A stretch of DNA of 61,070 bases from Vibrio galatheae. Its GTDB lineage: Bacteria > Pseudomonadota > Gammaproteobacteria > Enterobacterales > Vibrionaceae. Below the pieces are notes generated by a model. The model was not told where the DNA came from. It was given only the letters and a program-made list of their open reading frames with translations, and did no database searches. Shown here piece by piece: positions 47,024 to 58,618 of the stretch; the stretch's first letter is position 1, and each line of letters begins with the position of its first letter. Made by a program: the position numbers and the translations under genes. The DNA lies in the NCBI RefSeq assembly GCF_000967545.1, contig NZ_JXXV01000038.1:1-61070 (forward strand), in the 5' to 3' direction.

Positions 47024-48685
47024 TTACTTGTAAACAATCTCACCTGATGGTGCGTACTTGTTGATATCGACTGGGCTGTTTGCTTGTAGGTACTCTTTTA
47101 GTACTTCAGCATCAACAAAGCCAGTGTTTACAAAGCCTGGATGGCCAGTCAATTTAGGGTAACCATCACCACCCGCAGCATTGAAGCTTGGTACAGTGAA
47201 ACGGTAAGTCTCGTCAAGGCGAAGCTGTTTACCACCAATAAATACGTTCGATACTTTGCCCTCTGCAACTGTCATTGAGATACCCGCAAACTGGGCATAA
47301 GCACCTGAGTCGACAGGCTTAGTTGCGACAACATTGAGGTAATCCATTACCTCTTGACCAGACATATCTGTGTAAGTCAGGATGTTGGCAAATGGCTGAA
47401 CAATCAAAACGTCTTTGTAAGTTACGTCACCAGCCGCAATCGAATCACGTACGCCACCTGAGTTCATTACTGCGAAATCAGCTTTCGCACGTTCCATATG
47501 AGCGGTTGCAATCAGACGACCTAGGTTAGTCTGTTGGAATCGAACTACGTTACGATCACCTTCTAACTTGCCGTTAGTCTCAGCAATCTTAACATCCAAC
47601 TGCGCCTGACCTTTTTCTTGGTAAGGACGTAGGAATTCAAGTAGCTCTTGATCTTCAGCAATTGCGTCTTCAATTAACACGCGTTGGCTCTTACCATCCA
47701 CCTTAACTTTCTTTTTAAGGTTTACTGGAATGAGATCGTAGCTAACCATTTCAAGCTCACCGTTACGGAATTCGTAGTCTGCACGACCTACATATTTACC
47801 CCATTCGTGGGCCTGAACGATGTAAGTACCATTTTGCATATCTGGCTTACATTCGTCAGAAGGTTTGAAGTTTTTCTTAACAACGTTAGGCGCTTCCATA
47901 CAAACAGGCTCTTGAGAGTGACCACCGACGATCATGTCAAGAGAACCTTCATCCAAGTAACGCGCCAATGCCACGTCACCCGGTGCGTTAACACCACGCT
48001 TACCATCTTCGTAGTGGCCCATGTGAGTCACAGCGAAAATCAGGTCTGGTTTTTCTGTTTTTTCCAATTCAGCGATCAGTTTTTTCGCTTCTTCTTTTGG
48101 ATCACGGAAGTCAATGCCACCGATAAATTCAGGGTTACCGATTTTAGCCGTATCTTCAGTCGTTAAACCAATAACAGCGATCTTGATGCCTTGTTTGTTA
48201 AACATCTCGTAAGCCTGGAACATGCGTTCGCCAGTCTTCTTATCGTAGATGTTCGCAGAAAGCATAGGGAAGTTTGCCCACTCTTTCTGTTTGAATAGTA
48301 CATCAAGCGAGTTGTCAAACTCGTGGTTACCTAGCGCCATAGCATCGTAACCAATTTTGCTCATACCTTTAAAATCTGGTTCTGCATCTTGCAAGTCAGA
48401 CTCTGGCACACCCGTATTGATGTCACCACCAGAGAGCAATAACGAGCTACCACCTTCAGCAGCGATCTCTGCACGAAGTTCATCAATCAGAGTCTTACGA
48501 GCCGCCATGCCGTACTCACCATATTTATTCTGCCAGAAGCGACCATGGTGGTCGTTAGTATGTAGAACCGTTAACTTATAAGTTTTGTCTGCTTCCCATT
48601 CGTGTTGTGGTGCTGTTGCACAACCAGCTAGGGTCGCCAAAATTGCTGCGCTAATTGCGCTTTTTACGATCAGGCCTTGCTTCAT
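47024..48685 (-). CDS. nutA: 5'-nucleotidase/UDP-sugar hydrolase lipoprotein (NutA type)
   Basis: A 553-residue surface or periplasmic metallophosphoesterase that dephosphorylates extracellular nucleotides so nucleosides can be taken up. The start at 48685 (M-K-Q-G-L-I) has AAAAGG seven bases upstream. Unlike E. coli UshA it has a lipobox L-A-G-C with Cys22, as in the chloride-dependent nucleotidase of Vibrio parahaemolyticus. Metal motifs are H-T-N-D-H-H-G, G-G-D-I-N, G-N-H-E-F-D, T-H-M-G-H and G-G-H-S-Q. The C-terminal substrate domain has N-S-G-G-V-R and F-N-A-A-G-G-D-G-Y-P. It stands alone on the minus strand. Confidence 0.94.
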   Translation of the reverse strand: MKQGLIVKSAISAAILATLAGCATAPQHEWEADKTYKLTVLHTNDHHGRFWQNKYGEYGMAARKTLIDELRAEIAAEGGSSLLLSGGDINTGVPESDLQDAEPDFKGMSKIGYDAMALGNHEFDNSLDVLFKQKEWANFPMLSANIYDKKTGERMFQAYEMFNKQGIKIAVIGLTTEDTAKIGNPEFIGGIDFRDPKEEAKKLIAELEKTEKPDLIFAVTHMGHYEDGKRGVNAPGDVALARYLDEGSLDMIVGGHSQEPVCMEAPNVVKKNFKPSDECKPDMQNGTYIVQAHEWGKYVGRADYEFRNGELEMVSYDLIPVNLKKKVKVDGKSQRVLIEDAIAEDQELLEFLRPYQEKGQAQLDVKIAETNGKLEGDRNVVRFQQTNLGRLIATAHMERAKADFAVMNSGGVRDSIAAGDVTYKDVLIVQPFANILTYTDMSGQEVMDYLNVVATKPVDSGAYAQFAGISMTVAEGKVSNVFIGGKQLRLDETYRFTVPSFNAAGGDGYPKLTGHPGFVNTGFVDAEVLKEYLQANSPVDINKYAPSGEIVYK

Positions 48686-49021
48686 TGTCATACCTTTTGA
48701 ACTTTTAGGGGTTTCCACTGCTTTTATATACTGCTCTCCGAGAATAGACAGAATTGGAAATAACAGGTTGAGAGAGCAGTAAAACTTGAACTAGTTTAAA
48801 TTAACATTCATGACGTGACAGAGTGATTTCATATTTATGTAGTATAGATCACCATAAAACCCTACTAAATGTGTAACAGATCGTCAAAATTACAATTGGT
48901 TTAATAAACGATCACAAGCAATCGTTTGACTGTGAGCTATGCCAAGCAGAATAGCAGTGTGAAGGTTAGCGCTTACTCAACACAGTTGGAAAGCATGGTC
49001 AAAATCCTGACGCGCGTAAAA
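48686..49021. other. Intergenic region upstream of nutA
   Basis: About 335 bases between the kdsA terminator and nutA. It should contain the nutA promoter (minus strand). I see no convincing gene: a plus-strand frame at 48926-49129 runs through the kdsA terminator and into kdsA. No clear operator was recognised. Confidence 0.5.
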
Positions 49022-49050
49022 CAAAAAAAGGGCCGGTATTCACCAGCCCA
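49022..49050 (-). terminator. Rho-independent terminator of the hemA-kdsA operon
   Basis: On the minus strand, stem GGGCTGGT / ACCGGCCC (one G-U pair) around GAAT, followed by seven T residues, 22 bases after the kdsA stop. Confidence 0.9.
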
Positions 49051-49071
49051 TATTAGAATAATCAAGCAAAA

Positions 49072-49968
<897 letters not shown>

Positions 49969-50778
49969 TTAATGTAAAGTCACCTGAGTGCTACTCATAG
50001 CGGTGACTTGATTTTTAAGCAGCTCGGCTGCAGGGTCATCAGGACACTGGTCAATAAAATACTGATAGTCATTTAACGCAATTTGATGACAATCAAGCTG
50101 CTGGTAAATAAACCCTCTGTCACGGATCTCATAAGGATCGTCAGGAACAAAGGTTAACGCAAGATCGGTACACTTTAACGCCAAAGTATAGCGCTCTTCA
50201 CGTAACAAAGCGCTTTTCAGCAGCGCTAACCAGCGACCTATCACCGTCGGGTTATCTGTTTCAAGCAAGTGCTTCGACTCTAATTTAGCCAGCGGTCCTT
50301 TATGACCGATTAGCCAAGCACCCAAGGTATGCTCAGAGACAAATTCACCATTGAACGGATTGATGTAACGTGCTTTCTCACCGTACCACTCTAATTTGAG
50401 GAGAAATTGAGTCGGGAAAGTCACGCCAACGAGAGGGAAACCTAATTTACGCGCGATATAAAGTAAAATGGCACCTAAGCTAACCGGTATCCCTTTGCGT
50501 GTTTCAAGAACTTTATCAACAAAGCCATTTTCTGAATGGAAATAGCTTTCTCGATCTCCTTGAAAACCCCATTGATGATAAAAAAGGCGCAATAGGGCTT
50601 CAAAGCGCTGTTGCTCATTCACTTCATGGACGAGGGCGAGCTCCGCTTCTTGTAATAGGCGGCTCAACTCAGCGTCAGCCCATTGAACTTGGGTTTGAGG
50701 ATTGATCGCTTTGTTTAATGCCAACGCGCCTTCTACCAGCTCCATTGCATCAAAGTCTTCATCAAATAACTCAAGCAT
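49969..50778 (-). CDS. sirB1: SirB1 family protein
   Basis: A 269-residue cytoplasmic protein of the SirB1 family (transglutaminase-like core plus TPR). The ATG at 50778 is used; the frame extends to a TTG at 50805 with no ribosome site. The core contains R-K-G-I-P-V-S-L-G-A-I-L-L-Y-I-A-R and G-V-T-F-P-T-Q-F-L-L-K-L, and the last 80 residues form TPR-like helices. Its role is unknown; it is conserved in this operon between sirB2 and kdsA. Confidence 0.92.
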   Translation of the reverse strand: MLELFDEDFDAMELVEGALALNKAINPQTQVQWADAELSRLLQEAELALVHEVNEQQRFEALLRLFYHQWGFQGDRESYFHSENGFVDKVLETRKGIPVSLGAILLYIARKLGFPLVGVTFPTQFLLKLEWYGEKARYINPFNGEFVSEHTLGAWLIGHKGPLAKLESKHLLETDNPTVIGRWLALLKSALLREERYTLALKCTDLALTFVPDDPYEIRDRGFIYQQLDCHQIALNDYQYFIDQCPDDPAAELLKNQVTAMSSTQVTLH

Positions 50779-50797
50779 ATTGGTCGTTGTAACCTCG

Positions 50798-51181
50798 TTA
50801 GCCAAAGAACATTGGAGTTTTAGTAATAGCTACCTTACCTGCCATCGCTAGCCAACCGAGTGCGCCAAAGAACGAAAAGGTTCTGAGTAGCTTGTTCTTG
50901 CCTAACTTTAACGCGAAAAATCCGAGTGCAATATAGGCTAAAACACAGGTAATTTTCTCTGTTAGCCAAGGCGCAGCTGGCGTAAACGGAATAAAGCCAG
51001 TGATAAAAATCAAACCAATACCTGATAGCAATAATGCGGTGTCATTGATATGTGGAAACACCTTGAAGAATTTTTTTTCTAAGAACGGTGAGTTCGCCAT
51101 CATCATCGCAAAACGCACTGAAAGTAGTGTCGCGCTGATCGCAATGGTTAACAGATGAAAATGTTTTAAACCTTCGTACAT
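50798..51181 (-). CDS. sirB2: SirB2 family membrane protein
   Basis: A 127-residue inner-membrane protein with four hydrophobic segments, matching SirB2: H-L-L-T-I-A-I-S at the N-terminus and F-P-H-I-N-D-T-A-L-L-L-S-G-I in the middle. Function unknown, though the conserved histidines suggest cofactor or metal contact. It lies 17 bp after prmC and 19 bp before sirB1. Confidence 0.93.
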   Translation of the reverse strand: MYEGLKHFHLLTIAISATLLSVRFAMMMANSPFLEKKFFKVFPHINDTALLLSGIGLIFITGFIPFTPAAPWLTEKITCVLAYIALGFFALKLGKNKLLRTFSFFGALGWLAMAGKVAITKTPMFFG

Positions 51182-51198
51182 GAATTATCTCTCTTACT

Positions 51199-52053
51199 TC
51201 AGTGATGAAATTGACCGATGGTTACTCGATCATTGTCACCATAGTCCTTGTAAGTTTCCACCTGGTCATAGCCGAGGGAAACTAATAGTTCTCGAACCGC
51301 CTCGCCTTGCTCGAAACCATGCTCGAACATAAGCCAACCTGCCTCAGATAAATAAGAACGAGCAAGCGTTGCGATATGTTTAATGTCTGCCAGACCTTTC
51401 TCTTCTGCAACTAATGCACTCATTGGTTCAAATCGGACATCTCCTTGAGTGAGATGAGGATCGTTTTTCTCAATGTAAGGTGGATTAGAGACGATAAGAG
51501 CAAACTCTGTGCCAGACTCTATAGGGTCAAACCAACTGCCAAATAGGAAATGCGTATTGGTCAGATTGAGCAAGCTGGCATTGGATTGTGCAAGTTGCTG
51601 AGCTTCCTGTTTGAGGTCGACACCCCACACTGTTCGTTGAGGTAATTCCGACGCCAGCGCCAAAGCAATTGCACCTGTTCCGGTGCCTAAATCAAGAATG
51701 TCACCTTGATTTAACAGAGCTTTATCAAGCGCGATTTCAACCAGACGCTCGGTGTCAGGCCTTGGAATAAGCGTGCTTGGGGATACCTTTAACGGCAGCG
51801 ACCAAAATTCACGTTCGCCGGTAATATAAGCAACTGGCTCTCCTGTCAGTCTGCGTTGTAATAGCGCGTTAAATGCATTTAACTGCTCAGACTCAAGGAT
51901 CTTATCAGGCCAAGTCAAAAGAAATGAGCGGGGTTTATCTAGAGCGTGGCAAAGAAGCACCGCGGCATCAAGAGAGGGCGAATCGCTGCCACTCTCTTGA
52001 AGTTGCTGTACGGCCTTTCTGAGTGTGCATTCAACACTGTTATCAGCCGACAT
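51199..52053 (-). CDS. prmC: Release factor glutamine methyltransferase PrmC
   Basis: A 284-residue S-adenosylmethionine-dependent enzyme (HemK) that methylates the glutamine of the GGQ motif in release factors. The SAM-binding motif D-L-G-T-G-T-G-A-I is at 121-129 and the catalytic N-P-P-Y at 190-193. An N-terminal helical substrate-binding domain covers about 1-75. It begins 4 bp after prfA, its substrate, in the conserved prfA-prmC pair. Confidence 0.97.
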   Translation of the reverse strand: MSADNSVECTLRKAVQQLQESGSDSPSLDAAVLLCHALDKPRSFLLTWPDKILESEQLNAFNALLQRRLTGEPVAYITGEREFWSLPLKVSPSTLIPRPDTERLVEIALDKALLNQGDILDLGTGTGAIALALASELPQRTVWGVDLKQEAQQLAQSNASLLNLTNTHFLFGSWFDPIESGTEFALIVSNPPYIEKNDPHLTQGDVRFEPMSALVAEEKGLADIKHIATLARSYLSEAGWLMFEHGFEQGEAVRELLVSLGYDQVETYKDYGDNDRVTIGQFHH

Positions 52054-52057
52054 TCGA

Positions 52058-53146
52058 TCAGTTGTTCTCTGCTAGAGCGGCTAACTGATCCGCTTGGTGT
52101 TCTTGGATAACAGGATCAACCAAACTTGCCAAATCCCCTTCCATCACTTCATTCAGACGGTAGATAGTTAGGTTGATACGGTGATCAGACACACGACCTT
52201 GTGGGTAGTTGTAAGTACGAATACGGTCACTACGGTCACCCGAACCAAGTAGGTTACGGCGCGTATCCGACACTTCAGCGGCACGCTTAGCTTCTTCCGC
52301 CTGAATAATACGTGCAGCAAGTACAGCCATCGCTTTCGCTTTGTTTTTGTGCTGAGAGCGCTCATCCTGACACTCAACAACCGTACCGGTAGGTAAGTGA
52401 GTAATACGAATAGCAGAATCTGTGGTGTTAACGTGCTGACCACCTGCGCCTGATGCACGGAAGGTATCGATTTTTAGATCTGCCGCTTTGATTTCTGGAA
52501 TTTCCGCTTCTGGAATTTCCGCCATCACCGCGACGGTACAAGCAGAAGTATGTACACGACCTTGAGACTCAGTAGCGGGTACACGTTGTACGCGGTGACC
52601 ACCTGATTCAAATTTCAATACGCCGTATGCACCATCACCCGACACTTTAGCGATCATCTCTTTGTATCCACCATGTTCGGCTTCGTTGGAAGACATCACC
52701 TCTACGCGCCAACCTTTCTTTTCAGCAAATTTACTGTACATACGGAATAGATCACCCGCGAAGATACCAGCTTCGTCACCACCCGCACCAGCGCGAATTT
52801 CAAGGAAACAGTTGCGATCGTCGTTAGGGTCTTTCGGCAGCAATAGGATTTGTAATTCGTCGCTTAAACGCTCAATCGTCTCTTTGGCGTCTTTGATCTC
52901 TTCCTGAGCCATTTCGCGCATTTCTTCGTCATCTTCTTTTGCCATCTCTTCAGCGGCAAGCAAGTCTTCTTGAGCTTGCTGATAAGCTTGGAAACACTTA
53001 GTGACTTCCTCTAGCTGCGAGTACTCTTTGGATAACGCACGGAATTTATCTTGGTCACCGATAACACCAGGATCACCAAGTAGATGTTGAACTTCTTCGT
53101 AACGCTCAACCAGGGTTTCTAGCTTAGTTAGAATAGAGGATTTCAT
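52058..53146 (-). CDS. prfA: Peptide chain release factor 1
   Basis: A 362-residue translation termination factor reading UAA and UAG. The codon-recognition tripeptide P-A-T is at 190-192, as expected for RF1, and the peptidyl-hydrolysis loop G-G-Q at 235-237 is the target of PrmC. It follows hemA by 50 bp. Confidence 0.98.
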   Translation of the reverse strand: MKSSILTKLETLVERYEEVQHLLGDPGVIGDQDKFRALSKEYSQLEEVTKCFQAYQQAQEDLLAAEEMAKEDDEEMREMAQEEIKDAKETIERLSDELQILLLPKDPNDDRNCFLEIRAGAGGDEAGIFAGDLFRMYSKFAEKKGWRVEVMSSNEAEHGGYKEMIAKVSGDGAYGVLKFESGGHRVQRVPATESQGRVHTSACTVAVMAEIPEAEIPEIKAADLKIDTFRASGAGGQHVNTTDSAIRITHLPTGTVVECQDERSQHKNKAKAMAVLAARIIQAEEAKRAAEVSDTRRNLLGSGDRSDRIRTYNYPQGRVSDHRINLTIYRLNEVMEGDLASLVDPVIQEHQADQLAALAENN

Positions 53147-53196
53147 AGTTTTCTTTAACTCAGGGGTCTAATGAAGTCTGTTACTCACAACGCACG

Positions 53197-54453
53197 TTAT
53201 GAGTTATCCAGACCTAAACTTTGTCTAATAGTAGCAAGCCGTGCTGGCTCACCTTTCTCGGCGGCACTTTGCAATGCGCGGGTTGGCGCATGAATTAACT
53301 TGTTGGTTAACTTGTTGCTAAGCTCAAGCAGCACTTTTTCTGCATCGGCTCCTGCTGCCAGAGACTGTAAACTTTTATTCAGCAGCTCTTCACGAATGTC
53401 GTTGGCGGATTGACGATACTCTCTAATACTGTCAACCGCCTGCAATGAACGCATCCACGACATAAATGCCGCGCTCTCTTCACTGACAATCGCCTCTGCC
53501 TGAATGGCTTCAATTTTGCGCTGCTCCATATTGCTATCGACGATCGATTGTAGATCGTCAACCGAATAGAGATAAGCGTCATTGAGTTCACCCACTTGCG
53601 ACTCAATATCTCGCGGCACGGCGATATCAACCAGCAACATAGGCTGAAAGCGACGGCTTTTCAGCGCGGTTTCTACCATACCTTTACCTATGATAGGCAA
53701 AGGGCTGGCTGTCGAACTAATCACAATATCGGCGCGAGGCAAGTGGTGTGGAATTTCTGGCAAACCAATAATCTCAGCACCAAATTGCTCTGCCAGCGGC
53801 AAAGCACGCTCTTTGGTCCGGTTGGCAACAATCATCTTACTGCACCCATTGGCTGCCAAATGTTTTGCCACCAGCTCAATGGTTTCACCTGCACCAACCA
53901 ATAATACGGTTGATTTTTCAAGCGACTCAAAAATATGCTTGGCCAGAGTACAAGCGGCATAGGCGACCGAGACGGCATTGCCGCCAATGTCGGTTTCGGT
54001 ACGGACTCGTTTGGCAACAGAAAAGGCTTTCTGAAACAATTTCTCCATTGCCGAATCTACCGCCTTACTGCCGCGTGAATCAGAAAACGCTTGTTTTACC
54101 TGACCAAGAATCTGCGGTTCACCCAGTACCAAAGAATCCAAACCACAAGAAACTCGCATCAAATGGCGAATAGCGGCTTGTTCTTCATGCACATATAGGC
54201 TTGGTTTTAGATCCTCAGGGCTGACTTGATGGAACTGAGATAACCATTCGATGATCTTGCTTTTGCCGCCACTTTTCACATCGCAATAGATCTCGGTGCG
54301 ATTGCAAGTAGAGACAATCACACTACCGTTGACGATGGGGCTTTGGCCAAGCTGGTCTAATGCTTCAGGTAACTTTTCCGGACCAAACGCGACTTTTTCA
54401 CGAAGCTCGACGGAGGCCGTATTGTGATTGATACCTATAGCAAGCAAAGACAT
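53197..54453 (-). CDS. hemA: Glutamyl-tRNA reductase
   Basis: A 418-residue enzyme that reduces glutamyl-tRNA to glutamate-1-semialdehyde, the first step of haem synthesis in this group. The start at 54453 gives [12 protein letters not shown] and puts the catalytic cysteine at residue 50 (S-T-C-N-R-T-E), as in E. coli; the frame reaches a TTG nine codons upstream. The NADPH-binding site is V-L-L-V-G-A-G-E-T. It heads the operon and is divergent from lolB. Confidence 0.97.
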   Translation of the reverse strand: MSLLAIGINHNTASVELREKVAFGPEKLPEALDQLGQSPIVNGSVIVSTCNRTEIYCDVKSGGKSKIIEWLSQFHQVSPEDLKPSLYVHEEQAAIRHLMRVSCGLDSLVLGEPQILGQVKQAFSDSRGSKAVDSAMEKLFQKAFSVAKRVRTETDIGGNAVSVAYAACTLAKHIFESLEKSTVLLVGAGETIELVAKHLAANGCSKMIVANRTKERALPLAEQFGAEIIGLPEIPHHLPRADIVISSTASPLPIIGKGMVETALKSRRFQPMLLVDIAVPRDIESQVGELNDAYLYSVDDLQSIVDSNMEQRKIEAIQAEAIVSEESAAFMSWMRSLQAVDSIREYRQSANDIREELLNKSLQSLAAGADAEKVLLELSNKLTNKLIHAPTRALQSAAEKGEPARLATIRQSLGLDNS

Positions 54454-54548
54454 GTATCTTGGGTTCTCTGAATCAGACAATGGACAAATAGGGTCGGAAT
54501 TTTACTTGATGCCCCCGTTTATTGAAAGGGGAATCAGGATATGTTTTC

Positions 54549-54575
54549 TTGAGTTCGTGATTTCAATGATATAGT
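54549..54575 (+). promoter_or_regulatory. Candidate lolB promoter
   Basis: TTGAGT at 54549-54554 and TATAGT at 54570-54575, spacer 15 bases, 39 bases upstream of the lolB ATG. The spacer is short, so this is a weak call. Confidence 0.3.
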
Positions 54576-54614
54576 GACCAGACTGTTTGGCAAAAACTGG
54601 ATGAATAATCAGCG

Positions 54615-55229
54615 ATGGTGACACATTTTCGAGCGATTTTTTGCTTGCTTATCGGTACTTTTTTCTTAAACGGATGTGCAAGCTTAGAAAGTACAACCGA
54701 TGTCGAATGGCAGACACATCAACAGCGTTTAGCCACAATTCAGAATTATCAATCTAATGGCAAGCTGGGCTATATTGCACCAGACCAAAGACAATCACTC
54801 AATTTTCAGTGGCGCTACTCCCCTGCTTTGACCCAGTTGCGTTTGACCACTTTCCTTGGCCAGACCGCGCTCAATTTGCAAGCCACGCCTAATGGTGCGC
54901 AGGTAGAAACCTACGACGACCAAACTTTTCATGCCTCAAGCGCAGAAACACTAATACAGCAACTTACAGGCTTAAACATTCCGGTTCAGCAGCTTAATGA
55001 TTGGTTACTGGGAAGGCCAACACAGGCAGATGACTATCAACTTAACGAGACCAATACACTCGCCTCATTGACCAAATCAGTTGGCAGCCAAATCTGGCAA
55101 CTTAGCTACTTGAGCTATCAAGATGTCATCATTGATGGTGTCGCGCTACCCCTGCCACAAAAACTCAAACTGACCCAAGGCGATATCTCAATCAACATTA
55201 TCATTTCGAAGTGGACTATAAGCTCATGA
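54615..55229 (+). CDS. lolB: Outer-membrane lipoprotein receptor LolB
   Basis: A 204-residue lipoprotein that accepts lipoproteins from LolA and inserts them into the outer membrane. The lipobox L-N-G-C places the lipidated cysteine at residue 21 with Ala at +2. The mature part starts with W-Q-T-H-Q-Q-R-L and has the G-K-L-G-Y-I-A and F-Q-W-R-Y segments typical of the hydrophobic-cleft fold. Its stop overlaps the ispE start (ATGA). Order hemA (divergent) - lolB - ispE - prs is standard. Confidence 0.95.
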   Translation: MVTHFRAIFCLLIGTFFLNGCASLESTTDVEWQTHQQRLATIQNYQSNGKLGYIAPDQRQSLNFQWRYSPALTQLRLTTFLGQTALNLQATPNGAQVETYDDQTFHASSAETLIQQLTGLNIPVQQLNDWLLGRPTQADDYQLNETNTLASLTKSVGSQIWQLSYLSYQDVIIDGVALPLPQKLKLTQGDISINIIISKWTISS

Positions 55230-56098
55230 TCACCGACACCACTCACTGGCCTTCACCAGCAAAACTCAACTTATTTCTCTATATAACTGGTCGCCGAGAC
55301 AATGGTTACCATGAGTTGCAAACCTTATTTCAGTTTCTCGACCACGGTGATGAACTGACTATTATCGCCAATCATTCAGGTGACATTACCATTACTCCGG
55401 ATATTCCCGGTGTTGCCCTGCAAGATAACTTGATTTGGAAAGCGGCATCCGCTTTGCAAAAAAGAACTCAGTGCCCGTTCGGCGCTCACATAGAACTCAA
55501 TAAAGTTCTGCCGATGGGTGGTGGCATCGGTGGCGGTTCATCAAATGCGGCAACCACATTAGTCGCGCTCAACTACCTCTGGCAAACCAATTTAACTGAA
55601 GATCAATTGGCTGAAATCGGGTTAGAGCTTGGAGCCGATGTACCTGTATTTACGCGCGGTTTTGCTGCGTTTGCCGAAGGAGTCGGTGAAGAGTTAACTC
55701 AAGCCGAACCGGAAGAAAAGTGGTATCTCGTCGTGAGACCCGATGTATCGATTGCAACCGTCGATATTTTCACTCATCCAGACTTAACCAGAAACACGCC
55801 AAAACGTTCGCTGGCAACGCTTGTTGACAGTGAATACGGAAACGATTGCGAAAAAATTGTCCGAATGCTGTACCCAGAGGTTGATAAGCAACTTTCTTGG
55901 CTGCTACAATACGCGCCGTCGCGGTTGACCGGGACGGGATCATGCATATTTGCCGAGTTTTCGTGCAAAACTCAAGCTGAATCGACCCTCGGGAAACTGC
56001 CAGACACTGTCTCCGCATTTGTCGCTAAAGGTAGAAATATTTCACCTTTATATGAGACGCTAGCTAAGTATCACTTAGCTCAATCACAATCTATTTAA
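55226..56098 (+). CDS. ispE: 4-diphosphocytidyl-2-C-methyl-D-erythritol kinase
   Basis: A 290-residue GHMP kinase of the non-mevalonate isoprenoid pathway. I use the ATG at 55226, which shares ATGA with the lolB stop; an upstream GTG at 55211 is inside lolB. The N-terminal P-A-K-L-N-L-F-L-Y has the conserved lysine (K13), and the ATP-binding loop is [21 protein letters not shown] carries the catalytic aspartate. prs follows after 29 bp. Confidence 0.97.
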   Translation: MITDTTHWPSPAKLNLFLYITGRRDNGYHELQTLFQFLDHGDELTIIANHSGDITITPDIPGVALQDNLIWKAASALQKRTQCPFGAHIELNKVLPMGGGIGGGSSNAATTLVALNYLWQTNLTEDQLAEIGLELGADVPVFTRGFAAFAEGVGEELTQAEPEEKWYLVVRPDVSIATVDIFTHPDLTRNTPKRSLATLVDSEYGNDCEKIVRMLYPEVDKQLSWLLQYAPSRLTGTGSCIFAEFSCKTQAESTLGKLPDTVSAFVAKGRNISPLYETLAKYHLAQSQSI

Positions 56099-56127
56099 AA
56101 ACTGGACGCAACCCTGAGGTTTCCACC

Positions 56128-57072
56128 GTGCCTGATATGAAGCTATTTGCTGGTAACGCTACACCTGAACTAGCCCAACGTATTGCTGATCGTCTATACA
56201 TCTCTCTTGGTGATGCTACTGTTTCTCGTTTTTCTGATGGCGAAGTCGCTGTTCAAATCAACGAAAACGTACGTGGTAGTGATGTTTTCATCATCCAATC
56301 TACCTGCGCACCAACCAATGACAACCTAATGGAACTTGTAGTGATGATTGACGCAATGCGCCGCGCTTCAGCGGGCCGTATTACAGCAGTTATCCCTTAC
56401 TTTGGTTACGCTCGCCAAGACCGTCGTGTACGTTCTGCCCGTGTGCCAATCACTGCTAAAGTTGTTGCAGACTTCCTTTCAAACGTTGGCGTTGACCGCG
56501 TTCTTACTATTGACCTTCACGCAGAGCAAATCCAAGGCTTCTTCGACGTACCAGTAGATAACATCTTCGGTACTCCTGTGTTGCTAGAAGACATGCAAGC
56601 ACGTGGTCTAGAAAACCCAGTTGTGGTTTCTCCAGACCTAGGTGGCGTAGTACGTGCTCGTGCAACAGCTAAAGCGCTTGGTGATATTGACATCGCTATT
56701 GTTGATAAGCGTCGCCCGCGTGCAAACGTTTCTGAAGTGATGAACCTAATCGGTGATGTTGAAGGTCGTGACTGTGTGATCGTTGACGATATGATCGATA
56801 CAGGTGGCACACTATGTAAAGCAGCAGAAGCGTTGAAAGAACGCGGTGCTAAGCGAGTATTTGCTTACGCAACTCACGCTGTTTTCTCAGGTAATGCAGC
56901 ACAGAACATCGGTAACTCAGTCCTAGACCAAGTTATTGTCACTGACTCAATCACGCTACCTAAAGAGATGGAAGCAACAGGTAAAGTCACCACGCTTAGC
57001 CTATCACGTATGCTTGCTGAAGCGATTCGCCGCATTAGTAACGAAGAGTCAATCTCTGCAATGTTCAACTAA
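56128..57072 (+). CDS. prs: Ribose-phosphate pyrophosphokinase
   Basis: A 314-residue enzyme making PRPP from ribose-5-phosphate and ATP, for nucleotide, histidine and tryptophan synthesis. The start is GTG at 56128, giving the standard [10 protein letters not shown]. The PRPP loop is [10 protein letters not shown] and the Mg/ATP region is [12 protein letters not shown]. Codon use is strongly biased to common codons, as for a highly expressed gene. A terminator follows at once. Confidence 0.98.
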   Translation: MPDMKLFAGNATPELAQRIADRLYISLGDATVSRFSDGEVAVQINENVRGSDVFIIQSTCAPTNDNLMELVVMIDAMRRASAGRITAVIPYFGYARQDRRVRSARVPITAKVVADFLSNVGVDRVLTIDLHAEQIQGFFDVPVDNIFGTPVLLEDMQARGLENPVVVSPDLGGVVRARATAKALGDIDIAIVDKRRPRANVSEVMNLIGDVEGRDCVIVDDMIDTGGTLCKAAEALKERGAKRVFAYATHAVFSGNAAQNIGNSVLDQVIVTDSITLPKEMEATGKVTTLSLSRMLAEAIRRISNEESISAMFN

Positions 57073-57092
57073 TTACCGTTGATCTAAATTTG

Positions 57093-57119
57093 AAAACCCG
57101 CCATGTGCGGGTTTTTTTG
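57093..57119 (+). terminator. Rho-independent terminator of prs
   Basis: Stem AAAACCCGC / GCGGGTTTT around a five-base loop, followed by a T-run, 20 bases after the prs stop. Confidence 0.93.
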
Positions 57120-57240
57120 TATAACGATTAAACCGATCATTTCTACCCCCTCACAAAAGCCATACGGACGTCTGGAAGTTGACACGTCCAATCAAACTAC
57201 GTACTCTTTGCGCCCTTTTCGTTTATTGAGACTTTTAATA

Positions 57241-58560
57241 ATGCCAGTATCGCCATCGGCCAAAGCTTTACTCCCTCTCGCGATGTTTCTGACTCTGTTT
57301 ATCGGAGTGGGAAGCTACCTGACGTTGCAAGGCGTCGATTTTGCTTTCTACCAGCTTCCAGCTCCTGTTGCGGCACTGCCAGCCATTGTACTCGCCATCC
57401 TCCTTAGTAAAGAGAAACTCAATAAAGCGATTGAGCAGTTCATTCACGGAGTCGGCCACAGCGATATCATCGCGATGTGCCTAATCTACCTGCTAGCAGG
57501 GGCATTCGCCGCTGTTGCCAAAGCGACTGGGGGTGTCGACGCAACGGTAAATCTTGGCTTATCTCTGCTTCCACCAAGTTTAATCTTACCGGGCATGTTT
57601 CTTATTGCAGGTTTTATTGCCACAGCAATGGGAACATCCATGGGCACCATCGCCGCTCTTGCACCCGTAGCGCTCGGTGTTGCTGATGCTGCTGGCATAG
57701 ACCATGCGCTTGCCGCCGGTGCGGTTCTCAGCGGAGCAATGTTTGGTGACAACCTATCCATCATTTCAGACACCACGATCGCCGCAACACGCTCCCAAGG
57801 CTGTGAGATGAAGGATAAGTTCAAAGAGAACATCTCGATAGCGCTTCCCGCCGCTCTGGTTTCACTATTAGTGTTTAGCTCGCTGAGTTCACCAAGTGAA
57901 GTTCCAGCTACAACCGAGATCGAATGGTTCAAAGTACTTCCTTACTTAACCATTTTATTGCTGGCAGTATCTGGCCTGAATGTATTTGCCGTATTGTCGA
58001 TAGGGATCGTATTAGCAGGCGTGGTGGGATTAACAACGCTAGATGAATACTCTATCACTCAGTACAGTCAAGATATCTATGCCGGCTTTGGCAGCATGCA
58101 GGAAATCTTCTTACTCTCAATGCTCATTGGTGGCTTAAGTGCATTAATGAAACATCAGGGAGGTTTGGCGTGGATCACTCATTCACTGAGCAAAATCGTC
58201 CGTTCTTCCAGTCATAAGAGTGGAGAGTTTGGCATTGCACTGCTTGTCAGCCTTGTGAACGGCTGCACCGCAAACAATACGGTTGCGATCTTGGTTTCAG
58301 GCTCGATAGCCAAGGACTTAGCAGAAAAACACCAAATATGCGCTAAGCGCAGCGCCAGTATTTTAGATATTTTCTCATGCGTCACGCAGGGCATACTGCC
58401 GTACGGCGCTCAGGTACTCTTGGCTGGTTCGATTCTTAAACTTTCACCGATTGAGGTGACGATGCACTCATACTATTGTTTTGCTTTGGCGATAGCAGCG
58501 ATTCTCACTATTATACTAAAGCCAACAAAAGTACGAGAGACAAGCTCGGCTGTCGCTTGA
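57241..58560 (+). CDS. NhaC-type Na+/H+ antiporter family protein
   Basis: A 439-residue membrane protein of the NhaC family, about eleven or twelve segments. I use the ATG at 57241; the 46-codon extension upstream reads through the prs terminator and is not real. Two pseudo-repeats hold [13 protein letters not shown] and [11 protein letters not shown] in the first half and [10 protein letters not shown] and Q-G-I-L-P-Y-G in the second. It is a stand-alone gene between prs and pth. Ion specificity is not shown. Confidence 0.88.
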   Translation: MPVSPSAKALLPLAMFLTLFIGVGSYLTLQGVDFAFYQLPAPVAALPAIVLAILLSKEKLNKAIEQFIHGVGHSDIIAMCLIYLLAGAFAAVAKATGGVDATVNLGLSLLPPSLILPGMFLIAGFIATAMGTSMGTIAALAPVALGVADAAGIDHALAAGAVLSGAMFGDNLSIISDTTIAATRSQGCEMKDKFKENISIALPAALVSLLVFSSLSSPSEVPATTEIEWFKVLPYLTILLLAVSGLNVFAVLSIGIVLAGVVGLTTLDEYSITQYSQDIYAGFGSMQEIFLLSMLIGGLSALMKHQGGLAWITHSLSKIVRSSSHKSGEFGIALLVSLVNGCTANNTVAILVSGSIAKDLAEKHQICAKRSASILDIFSCVTQGILPYGAQVLLAGSILKLSPIEVTMHSYYCFALAIAAILTIILKPTKVRETSSAVA

Positions 58561-58573
58561 TCACAAAAAACTG

Positions 58574-58582
58574 TGCTATCAT
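58574..58582 (+). promoter_or_regulatory. Candidate extended -10 element for pth
   Basis: TGCTATCAT (extended -10 form TGnTATCAT), 36 bases before the pth start. No good -35 at the right spacing was found, which is tolerated for extended -10 promoters. Confidence 0.4.
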
Positions 58583-58618
58583 ACTGCGCTTTTTGAGATT
58601 CCAAGAGAGATCCTTACC

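Noticed and set aside
57103..57240. N-terminal extension of the NhaC-type antiporter
   Set aside because: It begins inside the prs terminator and adds a hydrophilic stretch with no family match; the ATG at 57241 gives the normal length.
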